From contig NZ_VDFW01000013.1 in NCBI RefSeq assembly GCF_006152065.1, positions 95,217-159,216 of the forward strand: a stretch of DNA of 64,000 bases. The letters are read 5' to 3'. The notes beneath the pieces are model-generated. The model ran no database searches and was not told the DNA's origin. It worked only from the letters and a program-made list of their open reading frames with translations. Below, piece by piece: positions 16,714 to 25,465 of the stretch. Position numbers and translations under genes: made by a program. Within the stretch, counting starts at the first letter, position 1, and the number at the start of each line of letters is the position of its first letter. The DNA is from Amycolatopsis alkalitolerans (GTDB lineage: Bacteria > Actinomycetota > Actinomycetes > Mycobacteriales > Pseudonocardiaceae).

Positions 16714-18426
16714 ATGATGCCGCTGCCGTCGATCCCGCGCACCGTGGCCGAGTGGGACCGGATCCGGCGTGTCAAGGAGGACGTGCTCTCCCGCGACCCG
16801 TTCTCGGTGGATCCGGCGGACCATCCCGAGGTCCGGCCGGAGGTGGTCGCGTCATGGCGGCGGTCGATGCTCGCCCGCGTCGATCCCGGGGCCCGCGACT
16901 ACGTGTTCGACGAGGAGGTCCGGCCCCGCACGCGGCTCGCCGCGGTCGCCGAGCCGGTCCTGAACCGGCTCAAGGACGAGATCTCCGATCTGAACTCGTG
17001 GGGTTTCCTCGCCGACCGGGCCTGCCGGCTGCTCACCGTCGTCGTCGGGGACTTCCCGGACGCCGGCCGGGTGCACCGGCAGAACCTGGCCCCGGGCATG
17101 TGCTTCGGCGAGGACCTGATGGGCACCAACGGACTCGGCTGCGCGCACGAGACCCAGCAGGCGTTCCTGATCTCCGGCACCGAACATTTCCGTCGCGACA
17201 CCGAGATCCTCACCACGACCGGGGTGATCATCCGCGACCCGTTCACCAAACGGTACGCCGGCACGCTCGGCTTGCACTGCCTGCGCGAGTACGGTTCGGC
17301 CGCCGTGCTGCCGCTGGTGGCCGAGATCGGGCGGTCCATCGAGGCGCAGCTGCTGGGCAGCCGCACGAGCGGTGAGCGGGAGTTCTTCGACGCCTTCACC
17401 GCCGCGCAGGGGCGCTACCGCGGGCCGGTCGTCGGGGTGAGCCGGCAGCTGTGCGTCGTCAGCACGCGGGCGCGGGCGCTGGTGCACGAGCAGGACGAGG
17501 AGTTGCTGCGGCGGATCGCGGAGGAGACCGGGTCGCGGCGGCAGAGCGTGCGGCGGAACCTGAGTTCCGGGGCGACCGTGACGATCGACGTGCTGCCCGT
17601 GCGCCAGCCCAAGGGCGAGTTCGCCGCCGTCCTCGTGCTGCATCCCCACGAGCCGCGGTCGCGGGTGAACCTCGGCCCGCCCTCGGCGGATCCGATGGGG
17701 GACTTCCGGAGCCGGCTCACCCGTGCCCTGCGCGAGGGGCATCCGGTGCTGCTCACCGGTGAGCGGGGCACGGGCAAGCGGCACGAAGCTCGTGCCGCGC
17801 TGGGTGATCCGGTCGAACTCGACGGTGCGCTCGCGCATCTCGACCCGGGTGGCTGGCTGCGCCGGCTGGACTCCGCGCTACGCGAGGAAAGGGCTGTGCT
17901 GGCCGGTCATCTCACCGACCTCCCGCCGGAGCTGTCGACCAGCGTCGCCGATCTCGTCGCCGCGGCACGCACGCCGGTCGTCGGGACGACGGCGGAGGAG
18001 AGCGGCAACGTCCTGGTGCGGGAGAGCTTCCCGGTGCGGTTGACGGTGCCACCGCTGCGAGAACGCCGCGCCGATTTCCGGGCGCTGTGCAAGACGCTGC
18101 TGGCCGGGCTGGGCGGGGAACCGGTCATGCTGGCGCCGCGCGCGGTGGCCGCGCTGCTCGCGAGCGACTGGCCCGGCAATGTCCGGCAGCTGCGTCAGGT
18201 GCTGGCCAGCGCGCGGATCCACGCCAACGGCCCGATGATCGACCTGGCCGATCTGCCGGCCCGGCACGCGCGCGACCAGCCGCTCGACGAGGTGCAGGCG
18301 GCCGAGCGGCGGGTACTGCTGGCCGCGCTGCGCGACACCGGGGGAGACCGCAACGCCGTCGCGGACCGGCTGGGGATCTCCCGCGCCACGGTGTACCGCA
18401 AGCTCAAGCGCCACGAACTCCGCTGA
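16714..18426 (+). CDS. AcoR-like Fis-type transcriptional activator (GAF + degenerate AAA+ + HTH)
   Basis: This 570-residue protein has an N-terminal sensory region (SWRRSM near residue 48; GAF part about 75-210 with GTNGLGCAHE). A PAS-like segment follows, then an AAA+ domain starting at GERGTGK (Walker A, about 350) and running to PPLRERRADF. The C-terminal Fis HTH is NAVADRLGISRATVYRKLKRH. The GAFTGA loop needed to touch sigma-54 is missing and the ATPase domain is short. That fits actinomycetes, which lack sigma-54, so it probably acts with the housekeeping polymerase or as a repressor. It converges on the 2-oxoacid oxidoreductase operon, a likely target. ATG 16717 is an alternative start. 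Confidence 0.85.
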   Translation: MMPLPSIPRTVAEWDRIRRVKEDVLSRDPFSVDPADHPEVRPEVVASWRRSMLARVDPGARDYVFDEEVRPRTRLAAVAEPVLNRLKDEISDLNSWGFLADRACRLLTVVVGDFPDAGRVHRQNLAPGMCFGEDLMGTNGLGCAHETQQAFLISGTEHFRRDTEILTTTGVIIRDPFTKRYAGTLGLHCLREYGSAAVLPLVAEIGRSIEAQLLGSRTSGEREFFDAFTAAQGRYRGPVVGVSRQLCVVSTRARALVHEQDEELLRRIAEETGSRRQSVRRNLSSGATVTIDVLPVRQPKGEFAAVLVLHPHEPRSRVNLGPPSADPMGDFRSRLTRALREGHPVLLTGERGTGKRHEARAALGDPVELDGALAHLDPGGWLRRLDSALREERAVLAGHLTDLPPELSTSVADLVAAARTPVVGTTAEESGNVLVRESFPVRLTVPPLRERRADFRALCKTLLAGLGGEPVMLAPRAVAALLASDWPGNVRQLRQVLASARIHANGPMIDLADLPARHARDQPLDEVQAAERRVLLAALRDTGGDRNAVADRLGISRATVYRKLKRHELR

Positions 18427-18512
18427 TCCCCACATAGATCCCGCCCTCCCCCACACAGACCTCACCCTCGCGCCCGAGATCTCGGCGGCGGGGGCGCGGC
18501 GGCGCCCGGTGG

Positions 18513-20129
18513 TCAGGATTCTTCGGGGACCATTTCGATCGCGCCGCACGGGCATTCGGCGACGCAGATGCCGCACCCCTTGCAGTAGTCGTAGTCGATC
18601 GCGTACGTGCCGTCGTCGAGCTTGATCACCGCGTTGTCGGGGCAGACGCCGAAGCAGTTGTCGCAGCCGAAGCAGTTGCCGCACGACAGGCACCGGCGGG
18701 CCTCGAACAGCGCGCTCGACTCGTCCAGCCCGTGCTCGATCTCGTCGAAGGTGGACGTCCGCCGCGCGAGGTCGAGCTGCGGGCGCACCGTCGCGGGCGC
18801 GTCGCTGTAGTACCACGTGTTGAGCCCGCCGAACTGCGCGACCGGATGCTTCGGCCCGGGCTCGTAACGCGAGCCGCGCAGCCACGCGTCGATCGCGCGG
18901 GCGGCCTTCTTCCCGTGCCCGATCGCGGTCGTCGCCGTCCGCTCGCCCGCGATCAGGTCGCCCCCGGCGAACACCCCCGGCCGCCCGGTCATCAGATCCG
19001 CTCCCACCTCGACGACCCCGTCCTCGGCCCGCACCCCGGCCGCGCCCTCGAGCACCGAAAGATCGGCCTCCTGCCCGAGCGCGAGCACCACCGAATCCGC
19101 CGCGAGCTCCTCGAACTCACCCGTCGGCTGCGGGTACCCCTTCTCGTCAAGGCGCATCTTCTCGACGGTGATGGTGCCGTCGCCCGCTTCGGCGATGGTG
19201 GACAGCCATTTCATCGTGACGCCCTCGGCCTCGGCGCCGGAAACCTCGCTCTCGTGCGCGGGCATGCGCTCACGCGTGCGCCGGTAGACCACGACCGCGT
19301 CGGTCGCGCCCAGGCGCCGCGCGGTGCGGGCGGCGTCCATGGCGGTGTTGCCGCCGCCATAGACCACGACCCGCCGGCCCAGCTCCGGCCGCTCCGATCC
19401 CTCCATGTCGTGCAGCACCCCGACGGCGTCGAGGACGCGCGAGGAGTCCCCGGCGGGGAGGTACGCACGCTTGCCGATGCCCGCTCCGGCGCCGAGGAAC
19501 ACCGCGTCGAACTCACGCAGCTCCGCTTCCAGATCGGTCACCCGGTGGTTCAGTTCGAGTGTCACGCCCAGGTCCAGGATCCGCTGGAGCTCCGCGTCGA
19601 GCGCGTGGCGGTCGAGCCGGTAGCGCGGGATGCCGTAGCGCATCATCCCGCCCGGCGCCGCCGCGGACTCGAAGATCGTCACCGCGTGCCCGAGCAACCG
19701 CAGGTGGTACGCGGCGGACAGCCCGGCAGGGCCGGAGCCGACGACGAGCACGCGTTTCCCCGTCGCCGCCGCGGGTTCCGCCGGCTTCCAGCCCTGCCTG
19801 ATGGCCTCGTCACCGAGGAACCGCTCCACCGAGTTGATCCCGACCGCCTCGTCGAGCTGCCCGCGGTTGCACGCGGTCTCGCACGGGCGGTAGCAGACCC
19901 GGCCCATCACGGCGGGGAACGGGTTGTCCGCCATGATCTGCCGCCACGCATGCTCGTAACCGCCGTCTTCGGCGTCGTAGAGCCATTGCTGGATGTTCTG
20001 CCCGGTCGGGCAGGCCTGGTTGCACGGCGGCAGCAGGTCCCGGTAGACGGGGCGCTCGGTTCGCCACGAGCCGGTCTTGTTCATCCGGCTCGTGCCGATT
20101 TCCAGGGTGATCGCGAACGGCTTGTCCAT
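18513..20129 (-). CDS. NAD(P)-linked FAD oxidoreductase fused to a 2[4Fe-4S] ferredoxin domain (PadH/GltD-like + PorD)
   Basis: The 538-residue protein combines two modules. Residues about 30-110 carry the GltD-type iron-sulfur cysteines (CNQACPTGQN, CYRPCETACNR). Residues about 125-420 are the flavoprotein, with FAD site VVGSGPAGLSAAYHL, NAD(P) site VVYGGGNTAMDAAR and FAD motif GVFAGGDLIAG. Residues about 475-530 carry two ferredoxin clusters (CLSCGNCFGCDNC.. CP, then CKGCGICVAECP). Such a fusion can pass electrons from the oxidoreductase directly to NAD(P)+, as PadH does in phenylglyoxylate dehydrogenase. ATG 20129 overlaps the stop of the beta-subunit gene. Confidence 0.88.
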   Translation of the reverse strand: MDKPFAITLEIGTSRMNKTGSWRTERPVYRDLLPPCNQACPTGQNIQQWLYDAEDGGYEHAWRQIMADNPFPAVMGRVCYRPCETACNRGQLDEAVGINSVERFLGDEAIRQGWKPAEPAAATGKRVLVVGSGPAGLSAAYHLRLLGHAVTIFESAAAPGGMMRYGIPRYRLDRHALDAELQRILDLGVTLELNHRVTDLEAELREFDAVFLGAGAGIGKRAYLPAGDSSRVLDAVGVLHDMEGSERPELGRRVVVYGGGNTAMDAARTARRLGATDAVVVYRRTRERMPAHESEVSGAEAEGVTMKWLSTIAEAGDGTITVEKMRLDEKGYPQPTGEFEELAADSVVLALGQEADLSVLEGAAGVRAEDGVVEVGADLMTGRPGVFAGGDLIAGERTATTAIGHGKKAARAIDAWLRGSRYEPGPKHPVAQFGGLNTWYYSDAPATVRPQLDLARRTSTFDEIEHGLDESSALFEARRCLSCGNCFGCDNCFGVCPDNAVIKLDDGTYAIDYDYCKGCGICVAECPCGAIEMVPEES

Positions 20130-21121
20130 CAATCCTCCAGCAGGCCGTAGCGGCGGATGTTGCGGTCCGCGCGAGCCTGGATGCGCGCGACGACGTCGGT
20201 GGCCGGGTGCTCGCCGAACAGGTGCGCGTAGCGGCTCTGCAGGCGCAGGTACTCCTCGACGGGCACCTGCTTGCGGATCTTCGACGACGCGACGACCTCA
20301 CCGTGCTCGGCTTCGAACACCGGGAAGATGCCGCTCTCGTGCGCCAGCCGGGCGATCCGGATGGTGTCGCGCGACGCGCTGCCCCAGCCGAGCGGGCAGG
20401 GCACGAGGATGTGCAGGTACCTGGCGCCGCGGAACTGCATGGCGCGGTGCACCTTGTACTCCAGGTCGTGCAGATCGGCGACGGTCGCCGTGGCCACGTA
20501 AGGGATCTCGTGCGCCATCGCGATCTGCGGCACGTCCTTTCCCTGCCCGAACACGTTTCCCGGCTCGGACCCGACCGCCGGGGTGGTCGCGGTACGGGCC
20601 GCCGGGGGAGTGGCGCCCGAGCGCTGGACCCCGGTGTTCATGTAGGCCTCGTTGTCGTAGCAGATGTAGAGCACGTCGTCGTTCCGCTCGAACATCCCGG
20701 ACAGGCAGGCGAACCCGATGTCGACCGTGCCGCCGTCCCCGCCCTGGCCGACCACCCGGACATCCGTGCGGCCCTTGGCCTTCATCGCCGCGGCGACCCC
20801 GGTGGCGACGGCCGGCGTGTTGCCGAACACCGAATGCAGCCAGGGCAGCCGCCACGAGGTCTCCGGATAGGGCGTGGAGAACACTTCGAGGCAGCCGGTC
20901 GCGTTGACCGCGATCAGCTGGTTCCCGGCCGCGCGCATCGCGGCGTCGAGCGCGTACCGCGCGCCGAGCGCTTCACCGCAGCCCTGGCACGCACGGTGCC
21001 CGGAATCGAGCGCGTTGGTGCGCGCGGTGCTCGCCTGCACTGTGCGCTGCTCCGGGTCGAGCAGGCGGTTGCCGACGACGAAGCTCCCGGTCTGGTAGAA
21101 CTTGATGGGCTGTACGGGCAC
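20129..21121 (-). CDS. 2-oxoacid:acceptor oxidoreductase, beta (TPP-binding) subunit
   Basis: This 330-residue subunit holds thiamine diphosphate and one [4Fe-4S] cluster. The cluster cysteines are ACQGCGEAL (C-x2-C, about residues 44-47), NATGCLEVF (about 77) and the later VPCPLGW (about 242). The TPP/Mg motif is GDGGTVDIGF (about 130), followed by NEAYMNTG (about 157). This matches PorB or PadI, which oxidatively decarboxylate a 2-oxoacid to its acyl-CoA. It lies 5 bp after the alpha gene and overlaps the flavoprotein gene. The exact 2-oxoacid is not settled. Confidence 0.9.
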   Translation of the reverse strand: MPVQPIKFYQTGSFVVGNRLLDPEQRTVQASTARTNALDSGHRACQGCGEALGARYALDAAMRAAGNQLIAVNATGCLEVFSTPYPETSWRLPWLHSVFGNTPAVATGVAAAMKAKGRTDVRVVGQGGDGGTVDIGFACLSGMFERNDDVLYICYDNEAYMNTGVQRSGATPPAARTATTPAVGSEPGNVFGQGKDVPQIAMAHEIPYVATATVADLHDLEYKVHRAMQFRGARYLHILVPCPLGWGSASRDTIRIARLAHESGIFPVFEAEHGEVVASSKIRKQVPVEEYLRLQSRYAHLFGEHPATDVVARIQARADRNIRRYGLLED

Positions 21122-21126
21122 GATTC

Positions 21127-22359
21127 CTACCTTCTCCCCAGGTCGGCGAGCATGTTCTCGGCGTGCGGGCCCGAGCGGCGGGCCGCCGCCATCCGCGCGA
21201 GTTCCCGGTCCACCAGCGACCGGTTCAGGTCCAGGAACGTCAGCGGCTCCAACGCACCGGGGTCGTCGAGCACGCTGTGCAGGGACTGCTTCGTCACCGC
21301 GCGCCCGCCCAGCCCGGCGATCACGGTGTGGCAGGGCACGGGGGTGGTGCCGAGCGCCGCGCGCACGTCGGCGGACACGATCCCGCCCAGCCCGAGCGAA
21401 AACGCGCGCTCCACCACGACGATCCGGCGAGCGTGCCCAGCCAGGGCACGGATCGCGTCCGACGGGAAGGGCCGCAGGCTGGTGATCCCGAGAACACCGG
21501 CGCGGGTGCCGGTTTCGCGCAGCTCGTCGACGGTGTCGCAGATCGTGCCGAGCACCGAGCCGAGCGCGATCACGATGGTCTCCGCGTCCTCGGTCCGGTA
21601 CGGGTGCACGAGCCCGCCGGAGCTACGCCCGAAGATCTCCGCGAACCGGCCGGCGACGTCCGGGATGACGTCGAGCGCCTGCATCTGCTTGAGATGCGCG
21701 AGGTAGCGGACCTCGGTGAACGCCTCGGGCCCGACCATCGCCCCGATCGACACCGGGTCCGCCGGGTCGAGCACCTGGCGCGGTTCGTAGGGCGGCAGGA
21801 ACGCGTCGACCTGCTCCTGCGTGGGCAGGTCGACCTCCTCGACGGCGTGGGTGAGCACGAACCCGTCCATGCACACCATCACCGGCACCGAGAGCTCCTC
21901 GGCGATCCGGAAGGCCTGCACGTGCAGGTCGGCGGCCTCCTGGTTGGTCTGCGCGTAGAGCTGGATCCAGCCGGAGTCGCGCTGGGACATCGCGTCGCTG
22001 TGGTCGTTCCAGATGTTGATCGGCGCCCCGATCGCCCGGTTCGCCACGGTCATCACGATCGGCAGGCCCAGCCCGGCGGCGTTGTGCACCGCCTCGGACA
22101 TGTACAGCAGGCCCTGGCTCGCCGTCGCGGTGTACGCGCGGGCGCCGGCGGCCGAAGCGCCGATGGCGACGGACATCGCGGCGAATTCCGACTCGACGTT
22201 GACGAACTCGCAGGGGGCCAGGGTGCCCCGCTTCACCATGCCCGACAGCGCCTCGACGATATGGGTCTGCGGCGAGATCGGGTACGCGCAGATCACCTCG
22301 GGGCGGCACAGCGCGGTAACCTCCGCGACGGCGCGGGATCCCTCAATCTGCCGCAACAT
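21127..22359 (-). CDS. 2-oxoacid:acceptor oxidoreductase, alpha subunit
   Basis: This 410-residue alpha subunit has the pyrimidine-binding domain. It reads ICAYPISPQTHIVEAL (about residues 25-40), with the catalytic-type Glu in NVESEFAAMSVAIGASAAG, then the SQGLLYMSEA stretch and a C-terminal transketolase-like domain (ITSLRPFPSD). It pairs with the beta subunit and the gamma subunit encoded just upstream. ATG 22359 was chosen because AAGGAG lies seven bases upstream; GTG 22365 is in frame. The start overlaps the end of the gamma gene by 17 bp. The sequence resembles PadG/PorA types. Confidence 0.9.
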   Translation of the reverse strand: MLRQIEGSRAVAEVTALCRPEVICAYPISPQTHIVEALSGMVKRGTLAPCEFVNVESEFAAMSVAIGASAAGARAYTATASQGLLYMSEAVHNAAGLGLPIVMTVANRAIGAPINIWNDHSDAMSQRDSGWIQLYAQTNQEAADLHVQAFRIAEELSVPVMVCMDGFVLTHAVEEVDLPTQEQVDAFLPPYEPRQVLDPADPVSIGAMVGPEAFTEVRYLAHLKQMQALDVIPDVAGRFAEIFGRSSGGLVHPYRTEDAETIVIALGSVLGTICDTVDELRETGTRAGVLGITSLRPFPSDAIRALAGHARRIVVVERAFSLGLGGIVSADVRAALGTTPVPCHTVIAGLGGRAVTKQSLHSVLDDPGALEPLTFLDLNRSLVDRELARMAAARRSGPHAENMLADLGRR

Positions 22360-22933
22360 GCACACGCTCCTTCATGCGGTCGTGGACGAAGGTGTAGGCG
22401 GCCTGGGCTGCCGCGACGTTGCCGTCGGCGACGCGGCCGGTGAACCGCTCGCGGATCGCCGCGCGCACCGAATGCAGCGAGACCTGCCCGGTCAGCGCGG
22501 CGAAACCGCCCAGGAGCACGAGGTTGGGCACCGGGCGGCCGAGATGCTCGCGGGCGATCGCGGTCGCCGGCACCGTCAGCACGCGCTCCGGGCGGAACCC
22601 GCCGACGAACTCGCCCAGCCCCAGTCCGGCGAACTCGTGCGAGGAGTTGATCAGCAGGTAGGCATCCGGGCCGAGCCCGTCGAACACGCGAACCTGGTGC
22701 AGCAGCGTCGCGTCCTGGACGATCAGGGCGTCCGGGCGCAGGACGGGTTCGCGCGAGCGGATCGTGTGCTCGGAAAGGCGGCAGAACGCCACCACGGGGG
22801 CGCCGGTGCGTTCGGAACCGAAGCTGGGAAACGCCTGGGCGTGGCGGCCGTCGAGGAACGCCGCGACCGACAGCAGTTCGGCCGCGGTGACCACACCCTG
22901 GCCGCCGCGCCCGTGGATGCGGATTTCGAACAT
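22343..22933 (-). CDS. 2-oxoacid:acceptor oxidoreductase, gamma subunit
   Basis: This 196-residue gamma subunit begins FEIRIHGRGGQGVVTAAELL, the hallmark start of the POR gamma domain, which binds CoA at the alpha/beta interface. It continues with FPSFGSERTGAPV (about residues 40-52). First gene of the four-gene operon gamma-alpha-beta-flavoprotein/ferredoxin. The 131-bp gap to the divergent MFS gene should hold the operon promoter, but no clear box was found there. ATG 22933 gives the expected N-terminus. Confidence 0.9.
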   Translation of the reverse strand: MFEIRIHGRGGQGVVTAAELLSVAAFLDGRHAQAFPSFGSERTGAPVVAFCRLSEHTIRSREPVLRPDALIVQDATLLHQVRVFDGLGPDAYLLINSSHEFAGLGLGEFVGGFRPERVLTVPATAIAREHLGRPVPNLVLLGGFAALTGQVSLHSVRAAIRERFTGRVADGNVAAAQAAYTFVHDRMKERVHVAAD

Positions 22934-23064
22934 GCTCCCGACGATGGCAGCGGCCCCCGGACCCGGCGAAGGGCGGCAAGGCATCCGCCGGGAGGACCAA
23001 GGTCCCGCGGCCGGACTGGTAAATCGGCGGCGGGAACGGAAAAGACCAGGCAGTATGGGGGACT

Positions 23065-24324
23065 GTGACTGGGGATGATCAACCGCGTGCGCAGGGTAGC
23101 TGGCGGCGGCTGCAGATGGTGGCGATCTCGGGCTCGGCGGCCGAAGGGCTCATGCTCGCGGTGCTGCCGCTGCTGGCCGTCTCGATCACGACGGACCCGC
23201 GCGAAGTGTCGTGGGTCAACGTGGCCGGGCAGTCGCCGTGGCTGCTGTTCTCGCTGTTCGCCGGGGTGCTGATCGACCGGGCGCGGCGGACGACGGTACT
23301 GGCCTGGGCGTATGCGATCCAGATCGTCGCGGCGGTCGCGCTCGCGGCGGCCGGTACGGCCGGGGCGCTGAGCCTGCCGTTGCTGGTGATAGTGGCGTTC
23401 GTGGTGACCTCGGCGCAGGTGCTCGGCGACGGGGCCAGCGGCACCCTGGTGCCGGAGGTCGTCCCGCCCGAGCGGTTCGCCGCGGCGAACACGCGGCTGC
23501 AGCTCATCGACCGCGGGGTGGTCCAGTTCATCGTGCCGCCGCTGACCGGCTGGCTCGTCGCGGTGAGCGCCGGGGCGCCCGCGTGGCTCGCCGCGGTCGC
23601 GGCCGTGCTGGCACTGCTGCTCGCCCGGCGGATCTCCTCGGCCGCGGTCACGCCGTCGCAGTCGCATCCGCTGCGCGACATCGGCGCGGGGCTGCGGTTT
23701 CTCGTCCACACGCCGCTGCTGCGCTGGATCACCGTGACCGTCGGGCTGGGGTCGCTGGCCTCGAGCGCGGAGACCGCGATGCTCGTGCTGTATGCGACGC
23801 AGGTCCTGCATGTCGGACCCGTCGGCTATGGCGCGCTGCTCGCCTGCGAAGCGGCGGGCTGGGTGCTGTGCTCGTTCGTGGTGAGCCGGATCGTGACGCG
23901 GCTCGGCTACTCGTGGTCGATGCGGATCGCGCAGTCACTGGCCGCGGTGGCGGCCGCGCTGCTCGCGATCGTGCCGCCGTGGCCGGTGCTCGTCGGCGCG
24001 GTACTCGTCGCGACGACGGCGATCGTGCTGGTGTGGAACGTCTGCTCGCAGTCGAGCCGGCAACGGTTCACGCCGTCGTCCCTGCTCGGCCGGGTGCTGA
24101 CGAGCCACCGCGCCCTCGCGTGGGGCCTGACCCCGCTCGGCGCGCTCGCCGGCGGGTTCATCGCGGCGAACTGGAGCCTGCGCGGGGTTTATGCCGCGGC
24201 GGGCGCGATCCACGCGATCGGCGCGGTGGTCGTCTGGCTGGCGCTTTCGCCGGCGGCGTTCCGGGACGCCGAGGCTGCCGTTACTAATCCGACCAAAAGT
24301 AGGCAGTCCCCAAGCAACACGTAA
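23065..24324 (+). CDS. MFS transporter (12 TM)
   Basis: This 419-residue protein has 12 predicted membrane helices and the enterobactin-exporter-like MFS_3 pattern (VAISGSAAEGLMLAVLPLLA, then GVLIDRARRTTVL as the helix 2-3 loop). Its function is probably export of a small molecule. The last 13 or so codons (from VTNPTKS on) are encoded inside the 93-bp MITE-like element at 24280-24372. The original C-terminus has therefore been replaced or extended. It is divergent from the oxidoreductase operon and converges on the aldo/keto reductase. Confidence 0.85.
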   Translation: MTGDDQPRAQGSWRRLQMVAISGSAAEGLMLAVLPLLAVSITTDPREVSWVNVAGQSPWLLFSLFAGVLIDRARRTTVLAWAYAIQIVAAVALAAAGTAGALSLPLLVIVAFVVTSAQVLGDGASGTLVPEVVPPERFAAANTRLQLIDRGVVQFIVPPLTGWLVAVSAGAPAWLAAVAAVLALLLARRISSAAVTPSQSHPLRDIGAGLRFLVHTPLLRWITVTVGLGSLASSAETAMLVLYATQVLHVGPVGYGALLACEAAGWVLCSFVVSRIVTRLGYSWSMRIAQSLAAVAAALLAIVPPWPVLVGAVLVATTAIVLVWNVCSQSSRQRFTPSSLLGRVLTSHRALAWGLTPLGALAGGFIAANWSLRGVYAAAGAIHAIGAVVVWLALSPAAFRDAEAAVTNPTKSRQSPSNT

Positions 24325-24372
24325 CCGTTGCTACGCAAGCCGTATTGCCGTGGCTGTGGTCGGATTAGTAAC
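24280..24372 (+). repeat. 93-bp MITE-like palindromic element, copy 1
   Basis: The ends are perfect 16-bp inverted repeats (GTTACTAATCCGACCA / TGGTCGGATTAGTAAC), with an inner hairpin AGCAAC-N8-GTTGCT. A second copy of equal length lies at 62762-62854 in opposite orientation; by eye the two agree at about 82 of 93 positions. There is no coding capacity. It sits between two convergent genes, supplying the last codons of the MFS gene and the stop (TAA) of the aldo/keto reductase. No target-site duplication is visible. It could be a MITE, or a mobile bidirectional terminator. Confidence 0.8.
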
Positions 24373-25432
24373 GAACGGCACCGTACACGTGCGGGCCCAG
24401 CAACGACAGGTCGGCGGGGCTGAGCCGGTCGGACGCCGTCTTCGCCTGGTGCCAGTACGGGTAGAGCAGCGGCGGGGCGCTCACCGCGTCGAGCCGCTTC
24501 CTGTCCTCTTCGGACAGTCGCAGTCCGGCCGCGCCGAGGTTGGCGGTGAGCTGCTCCTCGGTGCGCGCGCCGATGACCAGCGAGGTCACGCCCGGTTTGC
24601 CCAGCAGCCAGGCGAGCGCGACCTGCGCCGGGGACACGCCGTGCGCCTGGGCGATCGAGACCAGTTCTTCGATCGTGTCGTAGAGCTTGTCCTCGTCGCG
24701 CACCGGCGGCTCGTTCCAGTCGGTCAGATGCCGCGAACCGGACGGCGCCGCCTGCCCGCGGCGGTACTTGCCCGACAGCAGGCCGCCCGCGAGCGGGCTC
24801 CACACCAGCACGCCGAGGCCCTGGTCGAGCGTGACCGGGATCAGTTCGTACTCCGCCTCGCGCGCTTGCAGCGAGTAGTAGATCTGCTGGCTGACGAACC
24901 GGTTCAGACCATGACGCTCGGCGGTGGCGAGCGCCTTCATCAGGTGCCAGCCCGAGTAGTTCGACGCGCCGATGTAGCGGACCTTGCCCGCGTGCACCAG
25001 ATCGTCCAGTGCGGCAAGGGTTTCCTCGAGCGGGGTGACCCCGTCCCACTCGTGCACCTGGTACAGGTCGATGTGGTCGGTGCCCAGCCGGCGCAGGCTC
25101 GCTTCGCATTCGCTGATCAGGTGATGCCTCGACAGGCCTGCGTCGTTGATGCCCTTGCCCATCGGCATCCGGGCCTTCGTCGCGATGAGGGCGCGGTCGC
25201 GGCGGCCGCGCATCACCTCGCCGACGATCTCCTCGGACAGCCCGTCGGAGTACACGTTCGCGGTGTCGATGAGGTTGACGCCGGCATCCAGGCACAGATC
25301 GACCTGGCGGCGCGCGTCCTCGACGCCCGTATTGCCGACATTGCTGAAGTTCCCCTGCCCGCCGAAGGTCATCGTGCCCATCGTGAGCACGGAAACCCGC
25401 AAACCGGACCGGCCAAGTTGGCGATATTCCAT
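24365..25432 (-). CDS. Aldo/keto reductase
   Basis: This 355-residue NADP(H)-dependent TIM barrel has the AKR tetrad: Asp and Tyr in NLIDTANVYSDG (about residues 53-64), Lys in LIATKARM (about 86) and His in YQVHEWDG (about 126). The cofactor segments VWSPLAGGLLSGK and VIGARTEEQL fit the family. It is close to the AKR11/YajO-like group; the substrate is unknown. The stop codon TAA is contributed by the inverted-repeat end of the MITE-like element. The gene lies between an MFS gene and a MarR gene. Confidence 0.9.
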   Translation of the reverse strand: MEYRQLGRSGLRVSVLTMGTMTFGGQGNFSNVGNTGVEDARRQVDLCLDAGVNLIDTANVYSDGLSEEIVGEVMRGRRDRALIATKARMPMGKGINDAGLSRHHLISECEASLRRLGTDHIDLYQVHEWDGVTPLEETLAALDDLVHAGKVRYIGASNYSGWHLMKALATAERHGLNRFVSQQIYYSLQAREAEYELIPVTLDQGLGVLVWSPLAGGLLSGKYRRGQAAPSGSRHLTDWNEPPVRDEDKLYDTIEELVSIAQAHGVSPAQVALAWLLGKPGVTSLVIGARTEEQLTANLGAAGLRLSEEDRKRLDAVSAPPLLYPYWHQAKTASDRLSPADLSLLGPHVYGAVRY

Positions 25433-25465
25433 GCCGCCGACCCTAGACCCGCGCGCCGTGGTTGA

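Noticed and set aside
14439..16775. A 778-codon open frame on the minus strand
   Set aside because: It lies antisense to the CocE, LLM and SDR genes, has no protein motifs, and is explained by high GC codon use.
18732..20150. A 472-codon plus-strand frame
   Set aside because: It is the antisense shadow of the GltD-ferredoxin gene, whose cofactor motifs are unmistakable.
23065..24324. MFS gene as a pseudogene because its end lies in a repeat
   Set aside because: All 12 helices are encoded before the element; only about 13 terminal codons changed.
24280..24372. Palindromic element as a riboswitch or tRNA-like gene
   Set aside because: It lies between convergent 3' ends, has symmetric ends on both strands and a second inverted copy, which fits a mobile element or terminator better.
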